Origin: Pseudomonadota bacterium | GTDB lineage: Bacteria > Pseudomonadota > Alphaproteobacteria > Ferrovibrionales > Ferrovibrionaceae | Reading direction: 5' to 3' | DNA length: 35,218 bases | Assembly: GCA_023434425.1 (NCBI GenBank) | Contig: JAEYSS010000049.1 | Location: 1-35,218, forward strand | Shown here: in pieces, positions 21,207 to 30,134 of the stretch | Layout of the letters: every line of letters starts with the position of its first letter | Position numbering within the stretch: the first letter of the stretch is position 1 | Program-made: the position numbers and the translations under genes | Notes under the pieces: generated by a model | Told to the model about the DNA's origin: nothing | Databases searched by the model: none | What the model saw: the letters and a program-made list of their open reading frames with translations, nothing else

Positions 21207-22050
21207 GCAGGGTGGAGATCACCACCAGACTGGCCATGGTCTGCGGATCACGGTTGTAGCGCACCGCGAAAATGTAATTCACCACCGCCACCGGCATCGC
21301 GCACTGGATGATGAAGACGCCGCGCGCGGCGCCTTCCAGCCCGAGCAGTTCGCTCAGGCCGAAACCTGCCGCAATGCCCGCAATCAGCCGCAATGCCGAC
21401 AGCAGCAGGCCGCGCCTGAGGTCGTTCACCTGTAACGTTGCCAGCGACACGCCGAGCGTGAACAGCATCAGCGGAATGGCGATGCCGCCACCCACCTGCA
21501 GGCTGCGCATGATCCAGAGCGGCGGATGGATCTGCAGCAGGTTGCCTGCCACACCGATCAGCACCGCCCAGATCATCGGCGAGCGCAGTACAGCGCCGAG
21601 ATTGCCGCGGCCGGCCAGGATCGACTGCCCGACGGTGAAATTTCCCAGCGAGCTGACGGCGAAAAAGATGATGCCGAGCGCCAGGCCGGGCTGGCCATAA
21701 GCGAACAGACTGAGTGAGAGTCCGGCATTGCCGGCATTCGGGAATGTCAACCCCGCCACATAATCCCGCACCGACAGGTTCATAGCGCGCAGCATCGCTG
21801 CATTGATCGCCATGAACACGGCGAGGGCGATCAGCGTCGCAAATGCCATCGTGCCGATCATGCTGCGATCGACTTCCGCATTCAGCAGTGAATGAATCAC
21901 CAGGCAGGGCGTGCCGAAATTGGTGACCAGCAGGCTGATCTGGTCGACCTGATAGGGTTTGCCGCGCTTGGCCCAGACCCAGCCCGCGCCTGCCAGCACG
22001 ACCAGCGGCGCGATGACCGAGAAGATTTCAGCGAGCAATGCAATTGGCAT
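21160..22050 (-). CDS. AEC-family transporter (auxin efflux carrier-like)
   Basis: The 296-residue hydrophobic protein fits ten transmembrane helices in two inverted five-helix halves. Family marks include the FGTPCLVIHSLL segment near residue 45, GLTFPNAGNAGLSLSLFAYG in the crossing helix of the first half, and IQCAMPVAVVNYIFAVRY in the second. AEC members export small organic acids or similar solutes; the substrate is unknown. It starts 12 nt after aroB, so it is likely transcribed with aroK-aroB. Its 3' end overlaps the convergent RHH gene by 47 nt. Confidence 0.88.
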   Translation of the reverse strand: MPIALLAEIFSVIAPLVVLAGAGWVWAKRGKPYQVDQISLLVTNFGTPCLVIHSLLNAEVDRSMIGTMAFATLIALAVFMAINAAMLRAMNLSVRDYVAGLTFPNAGNAGLSLSLFAYGQPGLALGIIFFAVSSLGNFTVGQSILAGRGNLGAVLRSPMIWAVLIGVAGNLLQIHPPLWIMRSLQVGGGIAIPLMLFTLGVSLATLQVNDLRRGLLLSALRLIAGIAAGFGLSELLGLEGAARGVFIIQCAMPVAVVNYIFAVRYNRDPQTMASLVVISTLLSFATLPALLALVLR

Positions 22051-22062
22051 GACGCTGGCGGT

Positions 22063-23184
22063 TCAGGCCGCCGCCAGTTGTTCGGCAAGCAAGCGTTCCA
22101 CCGCCTGCGGCTGCACATCGCGGCGCTCCACCGCGCGGCCGATCGCTTCGGCCAGGATGAAAACCAGTTTGCCGTCGCGCACTTTCTTGTCCTGCTTCAT
22201 ATGCTCCAGCAGCACGGCCGGCCTGAACTGCTTCGCGCCATCGACATCGGCGAGCCGCGCCGGCAGGCCGCTTTCGGCAAGATGGTTCTCCACGCGCGGC
22301 GCCAGATCGGTTGCACAGAGCCCGAGCCGGCCCGAGAGATGGAAGGCCAGCGCCATGCCGATCGCAACGCCTTCGCCATGCAGCAGGCGCTGCGAATAGC
22401 CGGTCTCGGCTTCCAGCGCATGACCGAATGTGTGGCCCAGATTGAGCAGGGCGCGCTCGCCTTCCTCGCGCTCGTCCGCCGCGACGATCCGCGCCTTGTG
22501 CGCGCAGCAGCGTGCCACGGCCTCGGTGCGCAATGTCATGTCGCCGGCCAGCAGCCTGGCGCCGTTCTTTTCCAGCCAGTCGAAGAATTCCGCATCGCCG
22601 AGCAGGCCGTATTTCACGACCTCTGCATAGCCGGCACGCAATTCGCGCGGCGACAGCGTGTTCAGCAGCGCCACATCGGCGAGCACCAGTTTTGGCTGGT
22701 GGAAAGCGCCGATCAGGTTCTTGCCCTGACGGCTGTTGATCGCGGTCTTGCCGCCGACAGACGAGTCGACCTGCGCCAGCAGCGAGGTCGGCACCTGGAT
22801 GAAATCCATGCCCCGGCGCAGAACTGAAGCCGCAAAGCCGACGAGATCGCCGATCACGCCGCCGCCCAGGGCGATCAGATGGTCGCGGCGCTCGATCTTC
22901 AGCGCCAGCAGGGCTTCGCACAGATGTTCGAACCCGGCATAGGATTTCTGCGCCTCGCCCGGTGGCAGGATCACAACTTCGCAGCCGATATTCTTCAGCG
23001 CCAGGGCGCGCTTCAGCCTGTCGAGATGCGCAGCGGCCACATTCCGGTCGGTGACGATGACCGCGAACGGCCGGCGCAGCAGCGGCGCGATATGCTCGCC
23101 GGCCTGCTCCAGCAGTCCGCCGCCAACCCTGATCTCATAGGCGCGCTGTCCGAGATCGACGCGCACGGTCTTGGGGATGCTCAT
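22063..23184 (-). CDS. aroB: 3-dehydroquinate synthase
   Basis: AroB converts DAHP to 3-dehydroquinate, step two of the shikimate pathway, using NAD and a divalent metal. In this 373-residue protein the NAD/phosphate loop GGGVIGD is at 107-113, followed by FAASVLRRG and the substrate segment VDSSVGGKTAIN (139-150). The metal ligands are E188 (AEVVKYG), H251 (LGHTFGH) and H269 (LHGEGV). The ATG overlaps the aroK stop by 4 nt (ATGA), the standard coupled pair. Confidence 0.97.
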   Translation of the reverse strand: MSIPKTVRVDLGQRAYEIRVGGGLLEQAGEHIAPLLRRPFAVIVTDRNVAAAHLDRLKRALALKNIGCEVVILPPGEAQKSYAGFEHLCEALLALKIERRDHLIALGGGVIGDLVGFAASVLRRGMDFIQVPTSLLAQVDSSVGGKTAINSRQGKNLIGAFHQPKLVLADVALLNTLSPRELRAGYAEVVKYGLLGDAEFFDWLEKNGARLLAGDMTLRTEAVARCCAHKARIVAADEREEGERALLNLGHTFGHALEAETGYSQRLLHGEGVAIGMALAFHLSGRLGLCATDLAPRVENHLAESGLPARLADVDGAKQFRPAVLLEHMKQDKKVRDGKLVFILAEAIGRAVERRDVQPQAVERLLAEQLAAA

Positions 23185-23816
23185 TCTGTCGGACCAATCT
23201 TGTCGGCGGCGCGGCGATAGGGTTCGGGCAGCACCTGGAGGATTTCCTCGACCACAGCCTCATGCGGGCCGTCCAGGCTGGTGACGGTGAATTCGGCTTC
23301 GGCATAGACCGGATAGCGTTCGCGCATCAGCCGGTCGAGCGTGCCGCGCAGATCGCCATTGGCCAGCAGCGGCCGGTTGCTGCGGCGCGCACAGCGCTTG
23401 GTCAGCACATCGAGCGAGGCCTTGATCCAGATCGAATGGCCGCGCTCGCGGATGCGCGCGCGCGTCTCGGCATTCATGAAGGCGCCGCCGCCGGTGGCCA
23501 GCACAATGCGCGGCTGGTCCAGCAGGCGGGCAATCACCTTGCGCTCGCCCTCGCGGAAGGCCGATTCGCCGTGTTCGGCGAAGATTTCCGGAATCGTGGC
23601 GCCGGCCGCCTTTTCGATCTCGGTATCGGCATCGATGAAGTCGAAACCGAGCCGGCTCGCCAGCCTGCGGCCGACCGAACTCTTGCCAGCCCCCATCAGG
23701 CCGACCAGAACCAGGCTGCGCAACGCGGCCGCGCCGCCGCCGGCAACGTCCGCGGCTGCGGACGGAGCGGCCAGGGCGGACACGGGGTCGGTGCTGCTCA
23801 CGCTGAATTCCGTCAT
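23181..23816 (-). CDS. aroK: Shikimate kinase
   Basis: AroK phosphorylates shikimate at O3 with ATP. The 211-residue protein has a 30-residue Ala/Gly-rich N-terminal extension before the core. The P-loop is GLMGAGKSS (39-47, K45), the shikimate-binding aspartates are in FIDADTEIE (D62, D64), the glycine loop is GGG at 109-111, and the lid arginine is R148 in SNRPLL. No good ribosome site precedes the ATG at 23816, and no internal ATG lies before the core, so the extension is probably real. It is first in the aroK-aroB-AEC run. Confidence 0.95.
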   Translation of the reverse strand: MTEFSVSSTDPVSALAAPSAAADVAGGGAAALRSLVLVGLMGAGKSSVGRRLASRLGFDFIDADTEIEKAAGATIPEIFAEHGESAFREGERKVIARLLDQPRIVLATGGGAFMNAETRARIRERGHSIWIKASLDVLTKRCARRSNRPLLANGDLRGTLDRLMRERYPVYAEAEFTVTSLDGPHEAVVEEILQVLPEPYRRAADKIGPTE

Positions 23817-23875
23817 ACGGGCGCTGGACTGCCCTGAGGGGCCAAACGGCCGGATTTGCCTTTGCTGCCCGCCAA

Positions 23876-23904
23876 TTGCCTGAAACCGGCAGCGCCGATA
23901 GAAT
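23876..23904 (+). promoter_or_regulatory. Candidate promoter for the 46-aa peptide / exported protein / xerD operon
   Basis: TTGCCT (23876-23881), 17 nt, TAGAAT (23899-23904; 5 of 6). The start would be near 23911, giving a leader of about 78 nt. It lies in the 172-nt divergent gap with aroK. Confidence 0.42.
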
Positions 23905-23988
23905 AGAGCAATCGAGTCATATTTCCAGCACGCCCGCCGCAGCCAGACCGGCTGGGAGGCGGTTTGTGCAAGTCAGGAGCGCATCTGA

Positions 23989-24129
23989 ATGGCCCGTATG
24001 TCGATGATCCTGGGGCTGATCCTGATCCTGCTGGTGGGCGGCGGCGGCGCCTTCCTGGCAACCTGGGACATTCCCGCCCCTCGCTCGAAAGTCGAGAAGG
24101 TCATTCCGGCCGACCGGCTCGGGAAATAG
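23989..24129 (+). CDS. 46-residue single-pass membrane peptide, unknown function
   Basis: The short frame encodes 46 residues: a basic start (MARMSM), one hydrophobic helix (ILGLILILLVGGGGAFLATW, about 7-26) and a polar tail DIPAPRSKVEKVIPADRLGK-like. It fits an inner-membrane anchor with the tail outside or a lipid-facing microprotein. An AGGAG site lies about 9 nt before the ATG. The next gene starts 1 nt after the TAG, so the two are almost surely translated together. The coding case rests on the site, the spacing and the membrane-helix/tail design. I do not recognise a named family. Confidence 0.7.
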   Translation: MARMSMILGLILILLVGGGGAFLATWDIPAPRSKVEKVIPADRLGK

Positions 24130-24130
24130 C

Positions 24131-26056
24131 ATGTCGGCGCGGGGGAGCCGTTCCACCAAGGCCATCGTACTGGCCGGCGGCCTCACCCTGGCGCTCTGGC
24201 CAGCTGTGCAGGCCCAGCCGATCCGGCTGACGCCGCCTGGTGGGCAGGAACCTGCCGCCACGCAGGAACAACCCGCACCGCAACTCACGCCGCCCGGCCA
24301 GACCAACACCCTGCCGGCCGGCAGCCTGCCGCCACCGGCCATGACCGCGCCGGTGATGCCGCCGGCGCCGCGACAGGCGCCTCCCGTGCTTGGCGAGACC
24401 ACCGGCGCTGGCGGCGCTCCGGTCGAACAGCCCGCCGAAGGCGCCAGCAGCCGGAAGACGCCCGAATTCGTGATCCAGCCGCTGCGCGCACCCGACCCGT
24501 CCTCAGCCGGGCTGCTGGATGACGGCAATGGCGGCCTCGGCACCGCGATGTGGCAAGGCTCGAACCGGGCGCAAGCCGTGCAGGCGCTTGGCGTGCTGCC
24601 GGCGCCGGTTTCCGGACCTGCCTTGCGCAATCTGCAGCGCCGCCTGCTGCTGAGCATCGCGGAAATACCGCCCGGCAATGCCACGACGCCCAGCATCCTC
24701 GGCCTGCGCGTGGCGCAGCTCTATCGCCTGGGCCATCTGGCGGATGCGGAGAAACTCGGCGCGCTGCCATCGCGCGAGCTGAAGGATCCGATCTTCCGCG
24801 AACTGCCCTTCGATCTGGCGCTGCTGAAAAACGACCTGCCCAGAGCCTGCGAAATGGCCGCTGCCGGTCTGCGCGACGAGGCCTCGCCCTTCTGGCAGAA
24901 GGCCACCGTGCTCTGCCGCTACCACGCCAAGGATATCGCCGGCGGGGATCTGGCGTTGAGCCTGTGGCGCGATGGAGGCGGCAACGACCCGGCCTTCAAC
25001 ACGCTGGCGGCAGCGTTGCGCGGCGACGCCCGCGCCAAGGTCGAGACGCTAGGCGGCGCAAGCCTGCTGCATTTCGCCATGCTGCGCGCCGCGGGCCGGC
25101 CGCTGCCGAAAGATACGCTGGATGTTGCCACGCCGGCTTTGCTGGCGGCGCTGGCGGGTTATGACAAGGCCGACGCCGAATTGCGGCTGGCGGCCGCCGA
25201 ACGTGCCGTACAGCTTGGCGCGCTGACGCCCGAACTGCTGGGCGAAGCCTATGCCGCAGCCGAAATCCCCGAGGCACAGCGCAACACGCTGATGGCCAAT
25301 ATCATATCCGGCAAGGACAGGAGCGTGCGTGCCGCGGCGCTGCTGTATCAGGCGACGAAAGCTGCCACCGATGCCAAGACCCGCGCCGATCTGGTCCGGC
25401 GCGCTTACGATCTCGCCGTGGCGCGCGACCTGCTGCTGGCGACAGCAGCCACCTATAAACCGCTGCTGAACAACCTGGTGCCGAACGAAGCCAGCATTGC
25501 CGCGGCACCGGCCGTGATCCGCATGGCGCTCGCCGCCGGCGAAACCGGCACGGCGCGGCTGTGGCGCAATATCCTGTTGGCGCTGCCGCCGGACCGCGAC
25601 AACGCCGGGGAGATCGCGGCCGAAGCCTGGCCGCTGCTGTTGATAGCCGGCGAAGACGGCGATTGGCGCGACAGCCGTTACGAGGCCTGGATGACTGCGC
25701 AGGCCGATCTGCCACCGGCCGAGCGCAACAACCGTGCCGCGCAGCTGCTGACGCTGGCCGAAGCCGCTGGCATCGTGGTGCCGCCGGAGAAATGGGACAG
25801 CCTGCTGACGGCGGCTGCCGGCAACGACCGCCGCGGTTCGCCATCTGTCGCCGTGTGGCGCAACCTGCAGCGCGCAAATGCCGCCAAGGCGAAAGCTGAG
25901 ACCGTCGCGCTCGCGTTGGCCATGCTGGGCGGCAAGGGCAGCCTGGAGATCGACGGCCAGGGCCTGGCCAGCGCGCTCGGCGCGCTGCGCGACCAGGGCC
26001 TGACGGCGGAAGCGAAGCAGATCGCGCTGGAAGCGGCGCTGCTGCGCGGATTATAG
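24131..26056 (+). CDS. Exported Pro-rich / helical-repeat protein of unknown function
   Basis: The 641-residue protein begins with a signal peptide (hydrophobic AIVLAGGLTLALWPAVQA, cleavage before QPIRL). A Pro/Gln/Ala-rich low-complexity linker (about 30-115) precedes a long Ala/Leu-rich all-helical region (about 140-640) that resembles a solenoid of irregular TPR- or Sel1-like helices. I saw no catalytic motif. It is likely periplasmic or envelope-bound, perhaps a scaffold. It is tightly placed between the 46-residue membrane peptide (1 nt gap) and xerD (11 nt gap), so the three look co-transcribed. No function is assigned. Confidence 0.78.
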   Translation: MSARGSRSTKAIVLAGGLTLALWPAVQAQPIRLTPPGGQEPAATQEQPAPQLTPPGQTNTLPAGSLPPPAMTAPVMPPAPRQAPPVLGETTGAGGAPVEQPAEGASSRKTPEFVIQPLRAPDPSSAGLLDDGNGGLGTAMWQGSNRAQAVQALGVLPAPVSGPALRNLQRRLLLSIAEIPPGNATTPSILGLRVAQLYRLGHLADAEKLGALPSRELKDPIFRELPFDLALLKNDLPRACEMAAAGLRDEASPFWQKATVLCRYHAKDIAGGDLALSLWRDGGGNDPAFNTLAAALRGDARAKVETLGGASLLHFAMLRAAGRPLPKDTLDVATPALLAALAGYDKADAELRLAAAERAVQLGALTPELLGEAYAAAEIPEAQRNTLMANIISGKDRSVRAAALLYQATKAATDAKTRADLVRRAYDLAVARDLLLATAATYKPLLNNLVPNEASIAAAPAVIRMALAAGETGTARLWRNILLALPPDRDNAGEIAAEAWPLLLIAGEDGDWRDSRYEAWMTAQADLPPAERNNRAAQLLTLAEAAGIVVPPEKWDSLLTAAAGNDRRGSPSVAVWRNLQRANAAKAKAETVALALAMLGGKGSLEIDGQGLASALGALRDQGLTAEAKQIALEAALLRGL

Positions 26057-26067
26057 TCCAGCGCGCC

Positions 26068-26979
26068 ATGGCGAGACCAAGTCGCCATTTCGACAGCTTC
26101 CTGGAAATGCTGAGTGCCGAACGCGGCCTGGCGCAGAATTCCCTGCTGGCCTATCGCAACGACCTGGCCGATTTCAGCGGCTTCCTCACCGGCCGCGGCG
26201 AGAGCGCCGAAACTATCGGCACCGATGCGTTGCGGCTTTACATGCAGGGCCTGTCGGACGAAGGCATGACGGCCTCGACGGCGGCACGGCGACTGTCGGC
26301 GCTGCGGCAGTTCTTCAAATTCCTGGTGCAGGAAAATATCCGCAAGGACGATCCGGCTGCTTTGCTGGATGCGCCGAAGCGCGCGCGGCCGCTACCCAAA
26401 CTGCTGAGCGAGAGCGAGGTCGGCCGCCTGCTGGCCGAAGCCCGGCATCTGCGCGACGATCCGGCCGAATCTGCGCGACTGACGGCACTGCTGGAAATCC
26501 TCTATGCCACCGGCTTGCGCGTCAGCGAACTGGTTGGCCTGCGCTGGCCTCCCTTCGGCGACGACGCGCGTTTCCTCGTGATCCGTGGCAAGGGCAGCAA
26601 GGAGCGACTGGTACCTTTGAGCGAGCCGGCGCGGCAGGCCATTGAGGATTACGCCGGCTGGCGCCGCGATTTCATCGCGGGCAACACCTCGCCCTGGCTG
26701 TTTCCGTCCCGCGGCGAGAGCGGCCATCTGACGCGCCAGCGCTTCGGCCAGCTGCTGAAGGATCTGGCTGTGCAGGCCGGGATCGATCCCGCCAAGGTGT
26801 CGCCGCATGTGCTGCGCCATGCCTTTGCCAGCCATCTGCTGGCACATGGCGCCGACCTGCGCGCCGTGCAGAAGATGCTGGGCCATGCCGATATCAGCAC
26901 CACGCAGATTTACACCCATGTGCTGGAGGCCCGGAAACAGGCCCTGGTGCGCCAGCATCATCCTTTGGCGAAAGGGTAA
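26068..26979 (+). CDS. xerD: Tyrosine recombinase, XerD type
   Basis: Xer recombinases resolve chromosome dimers at dif with XerC and FtsK. The 303-residue length is typical. The N-terminal core-binding (SAM-like) domain is at about 7-90 and the catalytic domain at about 110-300. All active-site residues are present: R151 (TGLRVSELVGL), K175 (GKGSKER), H247 and R250 (HVLRHAF), H273 (LGHAD) and nucleophile Y282 (IYTHV). Family sequence favours XerD over XerC or an integrase. There is no sign of a prophage around it, and it appears to be the third gene of a chromosomal operon. No dif site was identified in the window. Confidence 0.92.
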   Translation: MARPSRHFDSFLEMLSAERGLAQNSLLAYRNDLADFSGFLTGRGESAETIGTDALRLYMQGLSDEGMTASTAARRLSALRQFFKFLVQENIRKDDPAALLDAPKRARPLPKLLSESEVGRLLAEARHLRDDPAESARLTALLEILYATGLRVSELVGLRWPPFGDDARFLVIRGKGSKERLVPLSEPARQAIEDYAGWRRDFIAGNTSPWLFPSRGESGHLTRQRFGQLLKDLAVQAGIDPAKVSPHVLRHAFASHLLAHGADLRAVQKMLGHADISTTQIYTHVLEARKQALVRQHHPLAKG

Positions 26980-27088
26980 TTTGCTTGCCGGCAGGCGGCC
27001 ACAGCGTTACCCCAACGTCAGGCTTGCCAAATCTCCCGCCGCCAGTTAGCAGGTGCAGCATAGAGGAAAACAGGGAGTTAGGCGCGCC

Positions 27089-28066
27089 ATGAGCTTCAAG
27101 ACCATCACCCCCGCCCCGGCCCGGCTGAACCGCTGCGAACTGGCGGTGCCCGGCAGCAGCGTGAAGCTGTTCGAGAAGGCCGCGAAATCCGCCGCCGACG
27201 TGATCTTCCTCGATCTCGAAGATGCCGTGGCCCCCGATGACAAGCCGCAGGCGCGCAAGAATATCGTGCAGGCTCTCCATGATATCGACTGGGGTCGCAA
27301 GACCATGTCGGTGCGCATCAACGGCCTCGACACCCATTACATGTATCGCGATGTGGTCGAGGTGGTGGAAGCCGCCGGCGACAAGCTCGACCTGATCATG
27401 GTGCCCAAGGTCGGTACGGCTGCTGACATCTACGCCGTCGACATGCTTCTCACGCAGATCGAAACCGCGAAAGGCTTCAAAAAGCGCATCGGCATCGAGG
27501 CGATCATCGAAACCGCGCTGGGCATGCAGAATATCCATGAGATCGCCGCCGCCTCGCCGCGCATGGAAAGCCTGCATTTCGGCGTGGCGGATTACGCCGC
27601 CAGCACGCGCGCCCGCACCACCTCGATTGGCGGACCGAACGCGCTGTATGGCGTGCTGACCGACAAGGACGGCGACAAGCCGCGCGACTATTTCTGGGGC
27701 GATATGTGGCATTACGCGATTTCGCGCATGGTGGTGGCCGCGCGCGCCAACGGCCTGCGTCCCATCGACGGCCCGTTCGGCGATTTCTCGGATAACGAAG
27801 GCTACACCGCGCAGGCCAATCGCGCCGCCATTCTCGGCTGCGAGGGGAAATGGGCGATCCATCCGGCCCAGATTCCGCTGGCCAACACGGTCTACACACC
27901 GCCGGAAGCCGAAGTGACCAAGGCGCGCCGCATTCTGGAAGCGATGAAAGAGGCGCAGGCCAAGGGCCAGGGTGCCGTGGCGCTGGACGGCAAGCTGATC
28001 GACATCGCCTCGATCCGCCAGGCCGAGGGCATCGTCAAGCAGGCGGAACTGATCGCGAAGGGGTAA
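27089..28066 (+). CDS. CoA-ester lyase (L-malyl-CoA / beta-methylmalyl-CoA lyase family)
   Basis: The 325-residue protein belongs to the HpcH/HpaI (CitE-like) TIM-barrel family. It closely follows my memory of Rhodobacter Mcl1: PARLNRCELAVPGSS, DVIFLDLEDAVAPDDK, WGRKTMSVRINGLDT (with the CoA-binding Arg), IMVPKVG, a Mg-binding Glu in IEAIIET and Asp in HFGVADYAAS, then DGPFGDFSD and GKWAIHPAQ. Mcl1-type enzymes cleave (S)-malyl-CoA or beta-methylmalyl-CoA in acetate or glyoxylate assimilation; a citramalyl-CoA role is also possible. The start at 27089 follows GGGAG; an in-frame ATG at 27053 is less likely. A weak promoter (TTGCCA 27024, TAGCAG 27047) precedes it. It stands alone, with no other ethylmalonyl-CoA genes nearby. 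Confidence 0.88.
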   Translation: MSFKTITPAPARLNRCELAVPGSSVKLFEKAAKSAADVIFLDLEDAVAPDDKPQARKNIVQALHDIDWGRKTMSVRINGLDTHYMYRDVVEVVEAAGDKLDLIMVPKVGTAADIYAVDMLLTQIETAKGFKKRIGIEAIIETALGMQNIHEIAAASPRMESLHFGVADYAASTRARTTSIGGPNALYGVLTDKDGDKPRDYFWGDMWHYAISRMVVAARANGLRPIDGPFGDFSDNEGYTAQANRAAILGCEGKWAIHPAQIPLANTVYTPPEAEVTKARRILEAMKEAQAKGQGAVALDGKLIDIASIRQAEGIVKQAELIAKG

Positions 28067-28080
28067 AGCCCATTTCGTCG

Positions 28081-28141
28081 CTCCCGCGAAAGCGGGAGCC
28101 CCGTTTTCTCCTTTAGTCTGGATCCCCGCTTTCGCGGGGAT
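28081..28141. repeat. Paired intergenic hairpins, inverted copies of one repeat
   Basis: The first hairpin is CTCCCGC-GAAA-GCGGGAG (28081-28098) and the second ATCCCCGC-TTTC-GCGGGGAT (28122-28141). The second is nearly the reverse complement of the first. The motif is the dispersed hairpin type common between alphaproteobacterial genes. It sits between two convergent genes and probably serves as a transcript end for both. Confidence 0.75.
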
Positions 28142-28155
28142 GACGATTTCAGGTT

Positions 28156-30114
28156 TTAAGCCGCCGGGCGGTCCAGCGGCGCGGCGTCGCCGCTGCCCTG
28201 CCCGTTCGGGGCATGCTGGAATTCCGGCACCAGCGCCGCAATCCCGGCCACCAGCGCCGCCGTGTCGCGCCGCTCGGCATGGCCGATCAGCGCGGCAATG
28301 GCGCGTTCCAGTTCGGTCCGGTCGATAATGCGCGGCGCCGCCAGCATCACGCCTTCCTGCGGCGTCGGCACAGTCGTCTCGGCGCTGTGCAGCACTTCCT
28401 CGTAGAGCTTTTCGCCCGGCCGCAGGCCGGTGAAGACGATCTTCACGTCCTTGTCGGGCTGACGACCCGACAGGCGGATCATCTGTCGCGCCAGATCCTG
28501 GATGCGGACCGGCTCGCCCATATCGAGCACGAAAATTTTGCCTTCGGCATGCACCACGTCACCGGGCATCGCCGCGGCCTGCAGAATCAGCTCGACGGCT
28601 TCGCGCGTGGTCATGAAGAAGCGCGTCACGTCGGGATGGGTCACCGTAAGAGGCCCGCCATTGGCGAGCTGGCGCTGGAACAGCGGCACGACCGATCCGG
28701 AAGAGCCGAGCACATTGCCGAATCGCACGGTCACATACTGCGTCGAACTGCGTTGTGTGGTGACACGTTCGAGATCCAGACTCTGGCACACCATCTCGGC
28801 GATGCGCTTGGTGGCGCCCATGACGTTGGTCGGGTTCACCGCCTTGTCGGTCGAGATCATCACCATCACGGCGACGTTGTGGCGCTGGCAGGCCTGCGCC
28901 ACAACCTGGGTTCCGCGTACATTGGTCAGCAATCCCTCACCGGCATTGGCCTCCACCAACGGAACATGTTTGTAGGCCGCGGCATGCAGCACGATCTCCG
29001 GCTGCTGCGCCGCAAAGACTGCCTCTACCGCATCGGCATCGCGCACATCGCCCAGCACTGCCACGCGCGACAGGGTGGGGTTGCGCTCAGCCATTTCCAG
29101 GTCGATCTGGTAAAGTGCGTGTTCGCTCTGCTCGAACAGCACAATGGCGGCGGGCCGCAACGCCGCCACCTGGCGCACCAGTTCCGAGCCGATGGTACCA
29201 CCGGCGCCAGTGACCAGCACGCGGCGGCCTGCCATCAAGCGGGTGACTGCACTGCGATCCAGCACACGTTGTGCACGTCCCAGCAGATCCTCGACATCGA
29301 TCGACTGAACCTGGCCGGCCTCGCCCTCCTTGCGGAATTCGGTCATGCGCGGCAGACGGGCCACGCTGATGCCAAGTTCCGAAGCGGCATCCACCAGCTC
29401 GCGGATCACACGGCCGTCGAGCCGGTCGTCGGCCACAATGGCGCGACGCGGCCGGTCGACCTCGCGCATGTCCTTCACGATCGTCCGGAGATCGGACAAC
29501 TGGCCGAGCACACGGATGCCACGCATGTCGCGGCCATGGCGCCCCACCGAATTGTCGATGATGCCGACTACGCGATAGGACGCCTGGCCGCGCTCCATCT
29601 CGCGAATGAACGTATCTGCGGCGAGGCTGGAGCCGATCAGCACAACCGGCACGCGCCTGTCGTCGCCGCGCCACAGCACGGTGGCCAGGCTGCCATCTTT
29701 CCAGCTGCGATAGAGGATGCGCGGGCCGGCGAGCAGCAGCATCAGGATGAAGAACTGCATCACCAGCGCGCTGCGCGGATAGTCGGCCAGCCGGGTGAAA
29801 ACGAACAGCAGCGGCAGGAAGATCAGCAGCGAGAGCAGGCTGCCGCGCAGGATCGCCAGCATGTCGCGCAGCGAGGCGAAATGCCAGATTCCACGATAGA
29901 GGCCTGTATACTGAAACACCACGCCAGCCACTGCGGCGAAGGCCAGCGTCGGTTGCCACGCCTCCAGCGGGGACCAGTCGATTTCGACGATCCAGAATCG
30001 CAGCCAGATCGCCAGCGGCAGCGATATCGCGGCCATGACAATGTCATGCACGGCCACCAGCAAAACGCGGTGGTTCAGACGCAGGGAGGGAGCGAATCGC
30101 GGCCGGATCGTCAT
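28156..30114 (-). CDS. CapD/WbpM-like membrane nucleotide-sugar 4,6-dehydratase
   Basis: The 652-residue protein has four N-terminal transmembrane helices (about 15-130), a CoA-binding-like Rossmann domain (about 150-290) and a C-terminal SDR domain (about 296-620). The NAD loop is VTGAGGTIGSELVRQ (from 301). The catalytic region reads STDKAVNPTNVMGATKR, so the SDR tyrosine is replaced by Met, as is known for the large WbpM-type enzymes. These convert UDP-GlcNAc to a 4-keto-6-deoxy sugar used for QuiNAc, FucNAc or bacillosamine glycans. It is last in a three-gene minus-strand run after a WbpL-type transferase (20-nt gap). The next step, a 4-keto reductase or aminotransferase, is not in the window. 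Confidence 0.92.
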   Translation of the reverse strand: MTIRPRFAPSLRLNHRVLLVAVHDIVMAAISLPLAIWLRFWIVEIDWSPLEAWQPTLAFAAVAGVVFQYTGLYRGIWHFASLRDMLAILRGSLLSLLIFLPLLFVFTRLADYPRSALVMQFFILMLLLAGPRILYRSWKDGSLATVLWRGDDRRVPVVLIGSSLAADTFIREMERGQASYRVVGIIDNSVGRHGRDMRGIRVLGQLSDLRTIVKDMREVDRPRRAIVADDRLDGRVIRELVDAASELGISVARLPRMTEFRKEGEAGQVQSIDVEDLLGRAQRVLDRSAVTRLMAGRRVLVTGAGGTIGSELVRQVAALRPAAIVLFEQSEHALYQIDLEMAERNPTLSRVAVLGDVRDADAVEAVFAAQQPEIVLHAAAYKHVPLVEANAGEGLLTNVRGTQVVAQACQRHNVAVMVMISTDKAVNPTNVMGATKRIAEMVCQSLDLERVTTQRSSTQYVTVRFGNVLGSSGSVVPLFQRQLANGGPLTVTHPDVTRFFMTTREAVELILQAAAMPGDVVHAEGKIFVLDMGEPVRIQDLARQMIRLSGRQPDKDVKIVFTGLRPGEKLYEEVLHSAETTVPTPQEGVMLAAPRIIDRTELERAIAALIGHAERRDTAALVAGIAALVPEFQHAPNGQGSGDAAPLDRPAA

Positions 30115-30134
30115 GGATGACTGTATCCTAGCGC

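Noticed and set aside
26068..26979. XerD-type recombinase as integrase of a mobile island
   Set aside because: No tRNA, direct repeats, phage or transfer genes lie near it. The sequence fits chromosomal XerD and the gene sits in a packed operon.
28213..30120. A 635-codon open frame antisense to the CapD-like gene
   Set aside because: His/Gln/Arg-rich composition without domains; a shadow of the real gene.
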